Assembly: GCA_021300575.1 (NCBI GenBank)
Contig: JAJTDM010000086.1
Location: 1-42,724 of the forward strand
Direction: 5' to 3'
DNA from: Rubrivivax sp.
GTDB lineage: Bacteria > Pseudomonadota > Gammaproteobacteria > Burkholderiales > Burkholderiaceae_C
DNA length: 42,724 nucleotides
Shown in pieces: positions 34,784-42,724 of the stretch. Both the position numbers and the translations under genes were made by a program. The first letter of the stretch is position 1, and each line of letters begins with the position of its first letter. Under the pieces are notes generated by a model. The model had not been told where the DNA came from. It did not search any database and was given only the letters and a program-made list of their open reading frames with translations.

Positions 34784-35770
34784 TCAGTCGAGTTTGACGT
34801 TGGCTGTCTTTACGATCTTCGCCATCCGTTCAATCTCACTCTTGAAGAAGCGGGCCGATGCGTCCGGCGCCAGCAGCTTGAGCTGGTAGCCCTGGGCGAT
34901 GAGCGCGTCGCGGCCTTCGCCTGATTCGAGGGTGCGGCGCCACACGCCGTGCAAGCGGCTCACCTCGGCGGCGGGCAGGCCGGCCGGGCCCGCCACGGCG
35001 ATCCAGCCGCCCAGGTCGTAGTTAGGGTAGCCCTGCTCCGCGACGGTGGGCACGTCGGGCAGCACCGGCGTGCGCTGGGCCGAGCCCACCGCCAGGGCCT
35101 TCAGTGCGCCACTCTTGATGTGCGGCTGCACGATGCTGGCCGCGGCAAACACCATGGGGACCTGGTTGCCGATCACATCGGTCACCGCCTGGCCCATCGA
35201 GCGGTAGGGGATGTGGGTGACGAAGATGCCGGCCTCCATCTTCAGTGCCTCAAAGGCCAGCTGGATGATGGTGCCGTTGCCCGACGAGGCGTAGTTCAGT
35301 TGCCCCGGGCGGCTTTTAGCCAGGGCCACCATCTCTTTCAGGTTGCGCGGCGCAAACGAGGGGTGGGCCACCAGCACCAGCGGGGCCGAACCGATCACCA
35401 TCACCGGGGTGATGTCTGCCAGCGAGTCGTAGGGCATGGTCTTGTAGACGCTGGGGTTGACGACGTGGTTGTTGCTCAGCACCCCGAGCACCGTGCCGTC
35501 TTTCGGCGCGCGCACCAAGGCCTGGGTGCCGGGAACGCCGCCCGCCCCGGGCATGTTTTCAATGACCACCGGCGCGCCCAGGTTGCGGGCCAGCGCGGTG
35601 CTGACCGCGCGGGTGGCGGCGTCCACCCCAGAGCCGGCACCCACCGGCAAGATGAGCCGCAGCGGCTTGGTGTCAGTGGACTGCGCGAACGCCAGGGTTT
35701 GTAGCAGCCCTGCGCCCAGGCCCAGGCTGACGTGTTGCAGGGCTTGGCGGCGGCGGATGGTGGGGGTCAT
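34784..35770 (-). CDS. Bug-family periplasmic substrate-binding protein
   Basis: A 328-residue secreted binding protein. I start at ATG 35770 (MTPTIRRRQALQHVSLGLGA) because GAGGAG lies just upstream; the frame extends 19 codons more. Tat-like Arg residues precede the hydrophobic signal segment, cleaved near AFAQSTD. Bug motifs are LRLILPVGAGSGVDAATR and VVIENMPGAGGVPGTQAL. There is no TctAB permease next to it, as is common for Bug genes. It is the last gene of the HMG-CoA lyase/CoA transferase operon and probably captures the carboxylate that these enzymes use. Confidence 0.87.
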   Translation of the reverse strand: MTPTIRRRQALQHVSLGLGAGLLQTLAFAQSTDTKPLRLILPVGAGSGVDAATRAVSTALARNLGAPVVIENMPGAGGVPGTQALVRAPKDGTVLGVLSNNHVVNPSVYKTMPYDSLADITPVMVIGSAPLVLVAHPSFAPRNLKEMVALAKSRPGQLNYASSGNGTIIQLAFEALKMEAGIFVTHIPYRSMGQAVTDVIGNQVPMVFAAASIVQPHIKSGALKALAVGSAQRTPVLPDVPTVAEQGYPNYDLGGWIAVAGPAGLPAAEVSRLHGVWRRTLESGEGRDALIAQGYQLKLLAPDASARFFKSEIERMAKIVKTANVKLD

Positions 35771-35823
35771 GCGGAACTCCTCTCTCAGAAGCTTGGGGTT
35801 TGGGTGGGTGGCGCGGCCTGACG

Positions 35824-36965
35824 TCAACGGGCTTGGCCTTGGGCCAGCAAGGCCTGCGCGGCGGCCTCGCTGTACCCCAGCTCGGCCAGCAGGGCCGTGG
35901 TGTGCTCGCCCAGCGTGGGTGGGCTGGTGCGCACCGGCAGGCGCTGGCCATCCAGTGACAGGGGCAGCAGCACGGTCTGCACCGCGTCGCCCTGACGGGC
36001 CCCGTCCGGCACGTCATTGGGCACCCGAATGGACGCCAACCCGCCCGAGGCCAGCAGGTGCGGGTCGTCCAGCAGATCCTCGGGCCTGCGGATGGGCGCA
36101 AAGGGCAGGCTCACCCGCTCGAATAGCGCGGCCAGGTCGGCTGCGCGATGGTGCTTGAGCCGCTGGCGCAGTGCCGGGATGAGCCAGGGCCGTTCGCGCA
36201 CGCGTTCGTTGTTGGTCTTCAGGCGGGGGTCGGCCTTCAGGTCGGCGGCCAGGCCGAGACCCGGTTGGGCATGGGCTCGGCATGCTTGCCCGTCAGGCCG
36301 TACTGCAGCATGTGCTGCGCCACGAGCAGCACGTTGTTCTCGTACAGCGCGGCCTGCACCTCCTGCCCCTGGCCGGTGTGCGCCCGCTGCATCAGCGCGG
36401 CCATGGCGGCAATGGCGCCGAACATGCCGCCCATGATGTCGTTCACGCTACTGCCCGCACGCAAGGGGTCGCCCGGCCGCCCGGTCATGTAGGCCAGGCC
36501 GCCCATCATCTGCACCACCTCGTCGAGCGCGGTGCGGTGTTCGTAGGGCCCCGGCAGAAAGCCCTTGAGCGCCACGTAGATGAGGCGCGGGTTCAGGGCC
36601 TTGAGCGTGGTGTAGCCGAGGCCCAGCTTGTCCATGGCGCCGGGCTTGAAGTTCTCGATCAGCACGTCGGCGGTGGCCAGCAGCTTGAGCGCCACCTCGC
36701 GGCCTTGCGCCGACTTGAGGTCGAGCGCGATGCTCTTTTTGTTGCGGTTGAACAGCGGGAAGAAGCCCGCCCCCGAGCCCAGCAGCGTGCGGGTGTGCTC
36801 GCCATCGATGGGTTCGACCTTGATGGTCTCGGCCCCCAGGTCGGCCAGCACCAGGCCACAGGTCGGGCCCATCACCATGTGGGTGAACTCGACCACGCGC
36901 ACCCCGGCCAGCGGCAGGGCCTTGGGTGCGGCGGTGGAGGTGGCGGTGTCGTTGGCGGGGCTCAT
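35824..36965 (-). pseudogene. CaiB/BaiF-type CoA transferase with internal deletion
   Basis: A class III CoA transferase, which moves CoA between carboxylic acids. Frame one (36965 to 36237) starts MSPANDTATSTAAPKALPLAG and includes GVRVVEFTHMVMGPTCG and ALDEVVQMMGGLAYMTGRPGDP with the likely catalytic Asp. It ends at MPNRVSAWP followed by a stop. The natural continuation (GLAADLKADPRLKTNNERVRERPW, through to LLAQGQAR at 35824) is in another frame. About 25-30 residues normally between these points are absent. The junction at 36247-36255 is GGCCTGGCC on the coding strand, which fits both the left (SAWP) and right (GLAA) sides. Start overlaps the lyase stop as ATGA. Confidence 0.82.
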
Positions 36966-37927
36966 GTGCTGGGGCCTTGCATGGCGGTGGTCGGCATGAA
37001 GCCCTTGGGCACGCCCGCCTCGGGCGTCATGCCGTACAGCGGCTCACCGGGCAGGCCGGCGGCCAGCGGGGCGCGCGCGGCCATCAGGCGGTCGAGGTTG
37101 ATCCCGGTGTGCAAGCCCATGGCCTCGAACATGAATACCAGGTCTTCGGTCACCACGTTGCCGCTGGCCCCCGGGGCATAGGGGCAGCCGCCCAGCCCGG
37201 CCATCGATGCATCAAAGCTGCGCACCCCCACGTCATAGGCGGCCAGGCAGTTGGCCAGGCCCAGGCCACGGGTGTTGTGCACATGCGCGCCACCGGTCTT
37301 GCCGGGCCGGCCTTCGTCGTCTGCGTTGCCCAGCTCGGCAAACAGGCTGCGGTACATGCGCCGCACCTGCGCCGGGTTGGCCATGCCGGTGGTGTCGGCC
37401 ACGCCCACCACGTCGGCGCCGGCCTGGGCCAGGGTGTGGGCAAGACGGATCACGTCGTCCTCGGGCACCGCGCCTTGCATGCTGCAGCCAAAGGCCACCG
37501 AGATGCCCGCCTCGAGCTGCAAGGCGGGGGCCATCTCGTTGCGCCACGCGACGATGTGGCGGAACTCCTCCACCGCTTGCGCGATGGTCTTGCGCAGGTT
37601 GGCGTTGGCATGCGCCTCGCTGGCCGACAGCGGCACGCTCACCACCTGGGCCCCGGCGGCCGCCGCAGCCTGCACGCCTTTCAGGTTGGGGGCCAGGGCC
37701 TGCACCTTCAGGCCGGGCAGTGTCAGTGCGTGGGCCACGACCTCGGCCGCATCGGCCATCTGCGGCAGCAGCCGGGCGGGCACGAAGGAGGCCACCTCCA
37801 TGTGGCGAAGGCCGGCGGCATGCAGCGCCTTGAGCCAGGCTGTCTTGTCGGCCGTGGGCATGGTGCGTGACACGGCTTGCAGCCCGTCACGCGGACCGAC
37901 TTCGCACAGGTGGACCGCTGCTTGCAT
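36962..37927 (-). CDS. Hydroxymethylglutaryl-CoA lyase family protein
   Basis: A 321-residue HMGL-like TIM barrel that splits HMG-CoA into acetyl-CoA and acetoacetate, or a related acyl-CoA. Metal and catalytic features are CEVGPRDGLQAV (start of barrel), VADTTGMANPAQV, HVHNTRGLGLAN with the His-x-His-x-x-x motif, and the active-site cysteine loop SMAGLGGCPYAPGASGN. The substrate-side segment is VAFGCSMQGAVPEDDV. No Shine-Dalgarno precedes the ATG, which directly abuts a 39-bp operator-like palindrome; a leaderless message is possible. It is the first gene of the operon that continues with CoA transferase and Bug genes. Confidence 0.85.
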   Translation of the reverse strand: MQAAVHLCEVGPRDGLQAVSRTMPTADKTAWLKALHAAGLRHMEVASFVPARLLPQMADAAEVVAHALTLPGLKVQALAPNLKGVQAAAAAGAQVVSVPLSASEAHANANLRKTIAQAVEEFRHIVAWRNEMAPALQLEAGISVAFGCSMQGAVPEDDVIRLAHTLAQAGADVVGVADTTGMANPAQVRRMYRSLFAELGNADDEGRPGKTGGAHVHNTRGLGLANCLAAYDVGVRSFDASMAGLGGCPYAPGASGNVVTEDLVFMFEAMGLHTGINLDRLMAARAPLAAGLPGEPLYGMTPEAGVPKGFMPTTAMQGPST

Positions 37928-37966
37928 AATTCTATCTATTGGAATGCAGTTCCAAAAGTTAGAATT
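37928..37966. promoter_or_regulatory. 39-bp operator-like palindrome between lyase and IclR genes
   Basis: Arms 37928-37944 and 37950-37966 pair at 15 of 17 positions around TGCAG. The core is TTGGAA-N5-TTCCAA, similar to the TGGAA/TTCCA halves of known IclR-family operators. It is AT-rich and sits immediately before the lyase start codon and 54 bp before the iclR-type ATG. It is the natural binding site for the divergent regulator. Confidence 0.7.
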
Positions 37967-38019
37967 CTAGATCACCAAAGCCGCACGTCAAGCCTGGGCG
38001 CGCCCACTCACCTCTTGCC

Positions 38020-38775
38020 ATGCCACGCCTGCCCCAGACCCCGGCCCATCTGGACACCGCCCCCGGCGGGGTGGCTGCCGTGGACAAGGCGGCGGCGGTG
38101 CTGGCCGCGTTCACCGAAGGGGCGCCAGAGCACAGCCTGGCAGAGCTGGCACGCCGCACCGGCCTGTACAAGAGCGCGGTGTTGCGCCTGGCTGCTTCGC
38201 TGGAGCAGGCGCAGCTGCTGGAGCGCATGGACGCCGGTGGGCGCGAGACGGTCTGGCGCATCGGCCTGGCGGCGGTGCGCCTGCACCGGGCCTATGCGCA
38301 AGCCCGGCCCGAGGCGGCGCGCATCCAGGACCTGCTGCGCCAGCTGGTGGCGCAGACGGCTGAGAGTGCCGCCCTGCACGTGGTGCGTGGCAGCGGTGCC
38401 AATGCCCAGCGCCTGTGCCTGTACTTCGAGGACTCGACCCAGCCGGTGCGGCGCATGCTGCGGGTGGGTGACGTGCTGCCGCTCGACAAAGGCGCCAGCG
38501 GCCTGGTGCTGTGCGCCTTCACGCCGGCCCTGGCCGAAGCCGCCGCCCCGGGGCGGCGGGCTGCGTTGGCCCGCACCCGGCGCGAGGGCTTTGCAGCCGG
38601 CGCCGGCCTGTATGTGCCCGATGCGGCGGGTATCTCCGCCCCCGTGTTCCGCGGGTCAGACGGGGCGCTGTTCGGCGCGCTGACGCTGACCATGCCCAGC
38701 GTGCGCTACGACACGCGCTGGATCCCCGCGGTGCGGCGCGTTGCAGAGCAGATGTCCTTGGCGCTCGCGCCGTGA
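38020..38775 (+). CDS. IclR-family transcriptional regulator
   Basis: A 251-residue regulator. The N-terminal winged helix (about residues 14-75) contains AVDKAAAVLAAFTEGAPEHSL and ARRTGLYKSAVLRLAASLEQ. The C-terminal ligand-binding domain (about 85-250) includes GDVLPLDKGASGLVL, TRREGFAAGAGLYVPDAAGISAPVF and GALTLTMPSVRY. It is divergent from the HMG-CoA lyase operon and probably controls it through the palindrome at 37928-37966, with the pathway substrate or product as ligand. Confidence 0.9.
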   Translation: MPRLPQTPAHLDTAPGGVAAVDKAAAVLAAFTEGAPEHSLAELARRTGLYKSAVLRLAASLEQAQLLERMDAGGRETVWRIGLAAVRLHRAYAQARPEAARIQDLLRQLVAQTAESAALHVVRGSGANAQRLCLYFEDSTQPVRRMLRVGDVLPLDKGASGLVLCAFTPALAEAAAPGRRAALARTRREGFAAGAGLYVPDAAGISAPVFRGSDGALFGALTLTMPSVRYDTRWIPAVRRVAEQMSLALAP

Positions 38776-38807
38776 GGTGCGGTGGAGCTCAGGCGACGAA
38801 GGCCTAG

Positions 38808-38837
38808 CTCTCACTGCCTCTCACGGCCTCTCACGGC
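38808..38837. repeat. Three tandem 10-bp units
   Basis: CTCTCACTGC followed by two copies of CTCTCACGGC in the 89-bp gap between the IclR gene and the katG fragment. No function is apparent. Confidence 0.85.
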
Positions 38838-38864
38838 GTTCGCGCCGGGGCCCGCAGCGCTTCC

Positions 38865-39775
<911 letters not shown>

Positions 39776-39884
39776 CGCCGGCGTCGATGTGATGCAGCGC
39801 CAGCCGCACGTCGTTGATCCGCGGCCGGCCGGCGAGCCCGGTCACGCCCTTGTGGATGTTGTAGGTCGCCACGCGCAGCTTCAT
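39776..39884 (-). pseudogene. Endonuclease/exonuclease/phosphatase-family gene, 5' fragment
   Basis: The first 36 codons of an EEP-family protein: MKLRVATYNIHKGVTGLAGR, then [15 protein letters not shown]. The NIHKG motif carries the conserved Asn of the active site. The start codon overlaps the lipoprotein stop as ATGA (39881-39884). The rest of the gene is missing because the 122-bp repeat begins at 39775. Confidence 0.8.
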
Positions 39885-41446
39885 CGTTGTCCAACCATAG
39901 CAGCGGCCGGCCGCTCGAAGTAGCGATCGAAGAGAAGCGGGTCGTCGAAGTGGCGGCGGCCGACGAACGCGGTCGCGTGCCGGCCCCACTGCCGCATCTG
40001 GCCCGCGCTCGCGATGCCCATCGGCCAGAACAGCCAGCGCTCGCCGCGCGTCGAGCCGGGCACGAGGCCATCTCCATCGAACGCGCTGCGCGTGCCGCCA
40101 CCGGGCAGCGGCAGGGTGCGCAGATCGTCGTCGTCCACCAGCACGTAGCGGCGCGCGACGTTGCCCGCGGTCACCACCTGCACGCGCTGCAGATAATGCG
40201 TCCGTGCGGCCACGCGCAGCTCGATCCGCTCGTCGGCACGCGGATCGGGCAGCGGCGCGGGCTGCGGCATGAAGCGGCCTTCATCGAGCCAGCCTTGCGT
40301 GGCTGCCGGTTCTGCGCGCGGCGCGAGATGCGTGGTGGCGAAGAACTGGTGGTAGCAGCCGCAGGCGTGGATCGAGTCGTACGCCCAGGCGCGCCAGCCG
40401 CCGGCGCCATCCGGCCCGAGGGTTACGCGCCAGACCAGCGCATCGAGGTGCCCGGCCAGCAGATCGAGCGCACCGCTGGCCGGTCGGGCCGGAAACCAGA
40501 ACGTGTAGACGAGCTGCGGCAGCAGCTGCGGCCCGAGCCGCGTCCAGTGCAGGCGCACGGTCGCCTGCGGCTCGCTCAGGTCGACCGCCAGCGCGGGCGA
40601 CGCGGCCGGCGCGGCGGCGGCCCAGTGCAGGCGGCCGATCTCGTCGTCCGGGGTGACCGTGTCGACCACGACCAGCGGCGCGTGGCGCAGCGCCAGCGCC
40701 ATCCATTCGCCACGCAGCAGCGGCGCCGCAGCCGCGCTGCCGGCGGCCAACGGCTGCGGAAACGACTGCACCGCGCCCGGCCCGTAACGCACGAGCCGCC
40801 CCGCGACCGGCAGCGCAGCCAGCGGCTGCGCGAACACCGCCTCGGTCTCGCGCTGCCAGCCGCGCACGCCGGCCGCAAACGGGATCTTCACCAGCGGATA
40901 AAGCCCCGCCACGCGCAGCGCCAACGTGTAGTCATCGGCGACCTGCGCGGCGGCCTTGAGCGCGACCGGCTGCGCGAGCACGGCCGGATCGGCCGTGTCG
41001 GCCGCCAGCAGCACGCTGCGGCAGGCATCGAGCACGTCGGCCGCAGGCAGGGCGGGCTCGGGCGCATTCGTCGCTGCGCGCTGCCGTGCCGGCTGGCGCG
41101 CATTGGCCAGTTCGACCCGGCGCGCCTGCGCGTCCAGCTGCGCGAGCCGCGCCATCACGCGCTCGGTCTGCACGCGATCTGCCGCCTGCTGCGCCAGCGC
41201 GGCGCCCAGCCGGTCGACGCGCAGATACGGAAAGCCGGCGACCCGCGCCGCCATCGCATCGCGCACGCCCAGCGCCTGCACCCGCTCATCGACCGCGCGC
41301 AGCAGACGTGCGCAGGCACCGGCATCGGTCGCGGCGGTCAGATGCGCGGCAACCGGAGGCGCGCGATACGGGTCCGGCACGCTGGCGCAGCCCGCCAGGA
41401 TCAACCCGAGCGCCGCACCCGCCACGCTCCAGCGCGTGCCCCGCAC
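39881..41446 (-). CDS. Large lipoprotein of unknown function
   Basis: About 521 residues with a lipoprotein signal peptide; lipobox LILAGCAS places the acylated cysteine at about residue 20. I start at GTG 41446 because GGAGG lies five bases upstream; another in-frame GTG is at 41461. The mature protein has an Ala/Arg-rich helical first half and a second half with TRLGPQLLPQLVYTFWFPAR, AYDSIHACGCYHQFF and RYVLVDDDDLRTLPLPGG. The CGCYHQFF motif and clustered acids might bind metal, but I do not recognise the family. It lies between two SRPBCC genes and an EEP-family gene and is coupled to both. Confidence 0.75.
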   Translation of the reverse strand: MRGTRWSVAGAALGLILAGCASVPDPYRAPPVAAHLTAATDAGACARLLRAVDERVQALGVRDAMAARVAGFPYLRVDRLGAALAQQAADRVQTERVMARLAQLDAQARRVELANARQPARQRAATNAPEPALPAADVLDACRSVLLAADTADPAVLAQPVALKAAAQVADDYTLALRVAGLYPLVKIPFAAGVRGWQRETEAVFAQPLAALPVAGRLVRYGPGAVQSFPQPLAAGSAAAAPLLRGEWMALALRHAPLVVVDTVTPDDEIGRLHWAAAAPAASPALAVDLSEPQATVRLHWTRLGPQLLPQLVYTFWFPARPASGALDLLAGHLDALVWRVTLGPDGAGGWRAWAYDSIHACGCYHQFFATTHLAPRAEPAATQGWLDEGRFMPQPAPLPDPRADERIELRVAARTHYLQRVQVVTAGNVARRYVLVDDDDLRTLPLPGGGTRSAFDGDGLVPGSTRGERWLFWPMGIASAGQMRQWGRHATAFVGRRHFDDPLLFDRYFERPAAAMVGQR

Positions 41447-41447
41447 G

Positions 41448-42113
41448 TCACCCTCCGGCACGCTCGATCGCCGGCCGCGCGCGCGCGCGCCGCTCGATCT
41501 CGGTGGTCATCGCCTCGAACTGCGCGCCCATCGTCCGGCGCACGGCGGCGGTACCGAACAGCGCACCGAGCACCGGCGGCAGCGGCTCGGCGAGTTCGAA
41601 CTGCGCGTGGTAGTCGAGCCGTACCGCGCTCCTCGCGCCGGCGCCGCTGCCGGCACGCACGACCGCCAGCTCGTAGCGGCCGCGGAAGTTCTTCATCGAC
41701 GGCGGCGGCGCTTCGGGCGTGGCCGGCGCGCTCTCCGCCAGAACGCGCACGATGGGCTCGTGCGTGGCGGCCAGCCGCAGCCGCACCGGCACGCGGAAGA
41801 AGTAGACGCGGAACTCGCCTTCGTACTCGATCACCGGCCGCTGGGGCTGCGCCTGCACGATGCGCGTGCGGGTGATCCCCGGCACGAACTGCGGCAGCCG
41901 CTCGTAGTCGGTCAGCGTGTCCCACGCGGTCTTGGCGTCGGCATCGAGCAGCGCGGTCGCGCTGACGGTAAAGCGGTCGCCGTCGCGATCGACGTGGATC
42001 TCGGGCGCGGCCTGCGCGGCAGTGGCCAGCACCCAGAGTGCCACCGCCACGCCGCAGCGAAGGGCTCGGCCCGCCATCGCGCGCGATGCCGGCCGCGTCC
42101 GCGCGCGCGGCAT
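41448..42113 (-). CDS. SRPBCC-family protein with signal peptide
   Basis: A 221-residue exported START/polyketide-cyclase-like protein. The N-terminus is RRALRCGVAVALWVLATAAQA-type, cleaved before APEIHV. The lipid-pocket fold is indicated by VSATALLDADAKTAWDTLTDYERLPQFVPGI and the long C-terminal helix MGAQFEAMTTEIERRARARP. The start overlaps the stop of the upstream SRPBCC gene as TGATG (42111-42115). Such proteins bind hydrophobic ligands. The pair of related genes suggests duplication. Confidence 0.78.
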   Translation of the reverse strand: MPRARTRPASRAMAGRALRCGVAVALWVLATAAQAAPEIHVDRDGDRFTVSATALLDADAKTAWDTLTDYERLPQFVPGITRTRIVQAQPQRPVIEYEGEFRVYFFRVPVRLRLAATHEPIVRVLAESAPATPEAPPPSMKNFRGRYELAVVRAGSGAGARSAVRLDYHAQFELAEPLPPVLGALFGTAAVRRTMGAQFEAMTTEIERRARARPAIERAGG

Positions 42114-42640
42114 CAATCGGCCTCCAGGCGGCGCCGCTCGATCTCGGCGGCCACCGCGTTCAGCTGCTGCGCCAGGTTCAGCCGCACCGCGGCCGAGCCG
42201 ATGCCCGGCGGCGGCGGCAGGCGCGAGACGATGGTGGCGCGGTAGCGCACTTCGACCCCACCGCGCACCGGCACCAGCTCGTAGGTGCCCTCGAAGGTTT
42301 CGAGCGCACGGCCCTTCAGCAGGCCGAGGTCGAAACGCGTGGCGCGCGCGTGCGCGCGGCTCTGTGGCTCGTGCAGGACGTCCAGATGCACGGTCAGCGT
42401 CTGCGCGAACAGCAGGAAGCGGAACACGCCGCGCTGCTCGACCTGCAGTTCCTCCGCCCCGCCGGCCACGCGCCGGCGCGCGACCACGGTGCAGGCGCGG
42501 ATGCCCGGCATGAAGCGCGGCAGCTGCTCGTAGTCGATCAGCGTCTCCCAGGCCAGCGCGCGCGAGGCGCGGCTGACGAAGCTCGCCTGCGCATCGAAGC
42601 GCCGTCCGCTGCGCGTGACCTGCACGTCGGCCGGCGTCAC
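42113..42640 (-). CDS. SRPBCC-family protein
   Basis: A 175-residue START-like protein, related to the next gene: VSRASRALAWETLIDYEQLPRFMPGIRACTVV here matches the TDYERLPQFVPGI region there. No signal peptide is visible if the start is GTG at 42640, whose GTGA overlaps the stop of a gene that begins outside the window. The C-terminal helix AVRLNLAQQLNAVAAEIERRRLE closes the fold. Confidence 0.75.
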   Translation of the reverse strand: MTPADVQVTRSGRRFDAQASFVSRASRALAWETLIDYEQLPRFMPGIRACTVVARRRVAGGAEELQVEQRGVFRFLLFAQTLTVHLDVLHEPQSRAHARATRFDLGLLKGRALETFEGTYELVPVRGGVEVRYRATIVSRLPPPPGIGSAAVRLNLAQQLNAVAAEIERRRLEAD

Positions 42641-42723
42641 GCGCCGCCTTCCGCGCGCGCCGCAGGTTTGCCCGGCATCCGCGGTCGCGCACCACGGCGG
42701 CCGGCAGCGGCGCCGGTGCTCGC
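42637..42723 (-). CDS. C-terminal end of an unidentified upstream gene (partial)
   Basis: An open frame of 28 codons enters from the right edge and ends at TGA 42637-42639 (GKPAARAEGGA), overlapping the SRPBCC start by GTGA. It is too short and too Ala/Arg-rich to assign. It is inferred to be the preceding gene of the operon from the overlap alone. Confidence 0.35.
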   Translation of the reverse strand, partial: ASTGAAAGRRGARPRMPGKPAARAEGGA

Positions 42724-42724
42724 G

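Noticed and set aside
38808..38837. Three 10-bp units as a CRISPR-like array
   Set aside because: The units are contiguous without spacers and too short; no CRISPR array or cas gene is present in the window.

Overview
The window is high-GC bacterial chromosome, most likely from a betaproteobacterium of the order Burkholderiales. The signs are a TorF-type porin next to glnK-amtB, the ATP-grasp form of GshA, Kup, several Bug-type tricarboxylate-transporter binding proteins, and tightly packed operons with ATGA/TGATG overlaps. This is judged from recognised protein families; no database search was possible.

Layout. (1) 125-4655: comM on the minus strand, divergent from a nitrogen operon (TorF-like porin, glnK, amtB). 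That operon is preceded by clustered NtrC-type palindromes and a sigma-54 promoter and closed by a clear terminator. (2) 4721-14626, plus strand: gshA, kup, benE, gshB, a questin-oxidase-family gene, a broken DUF4143 ATPase preceded by a striking palindrome, and the ABC-F gene uup. (3) 25362-14691, minus strand: one long catabolic block (cupin, FMN oxidoreductase, NAD-epimerase, DHDPS-like aldolase, TctC-TctB-TctA transporter, sugar isomerase/epimerase, enolase-superfamily enzyme, DUF993 protein). Divergent from it lie two Gfo/Idh/MocA dehydrogenases and two exporters (25627-29234). No regulator is present. (4) 29400-33675: accessory DNA with two IS91-like transposase remnants, a PIN/HTH toxin-antitoxin pair, a group II intron reverse-transcriptase scrap, and structured palindromic insertions inside the second transposase. 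(5) 33554-39775: a segment bounded by two copies of a 122-bp repeat exactly 6,100 bp apart. It holds an RtcB-AlkZ chimera, a Bug-CoA transferase-HMG-CoA lyase operon with a divergent IclR regulator, and a katG fragment. (6) 39776-42724, minus strand: two SRPBCC proteins and a large lipoprotein leading into the first 36 codons of an endonuclease/phosphatase gene cut off by the second 122-bp copy.

The main theme is damage by small deletions. Lesions hit benE/gshB, the DUF4143 ATPase, the epimerase, the CoA transferase, rtcB/alkZ, katG and the endonuclease gene, while neighbouring genes stay intact. In at least one case, where two IS91 copies can be compared, a 126-bp deletion lies precisely between 6-bp direct repeats. 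This suggests slipped-strand or microhomology deletion, or less interestingly assembly collapse at short repeats. The features I consider least explained are the palindromic elements with covarying stems inside the IS91 transposase and the 122-bp repeat that joins unrelated broken genes.
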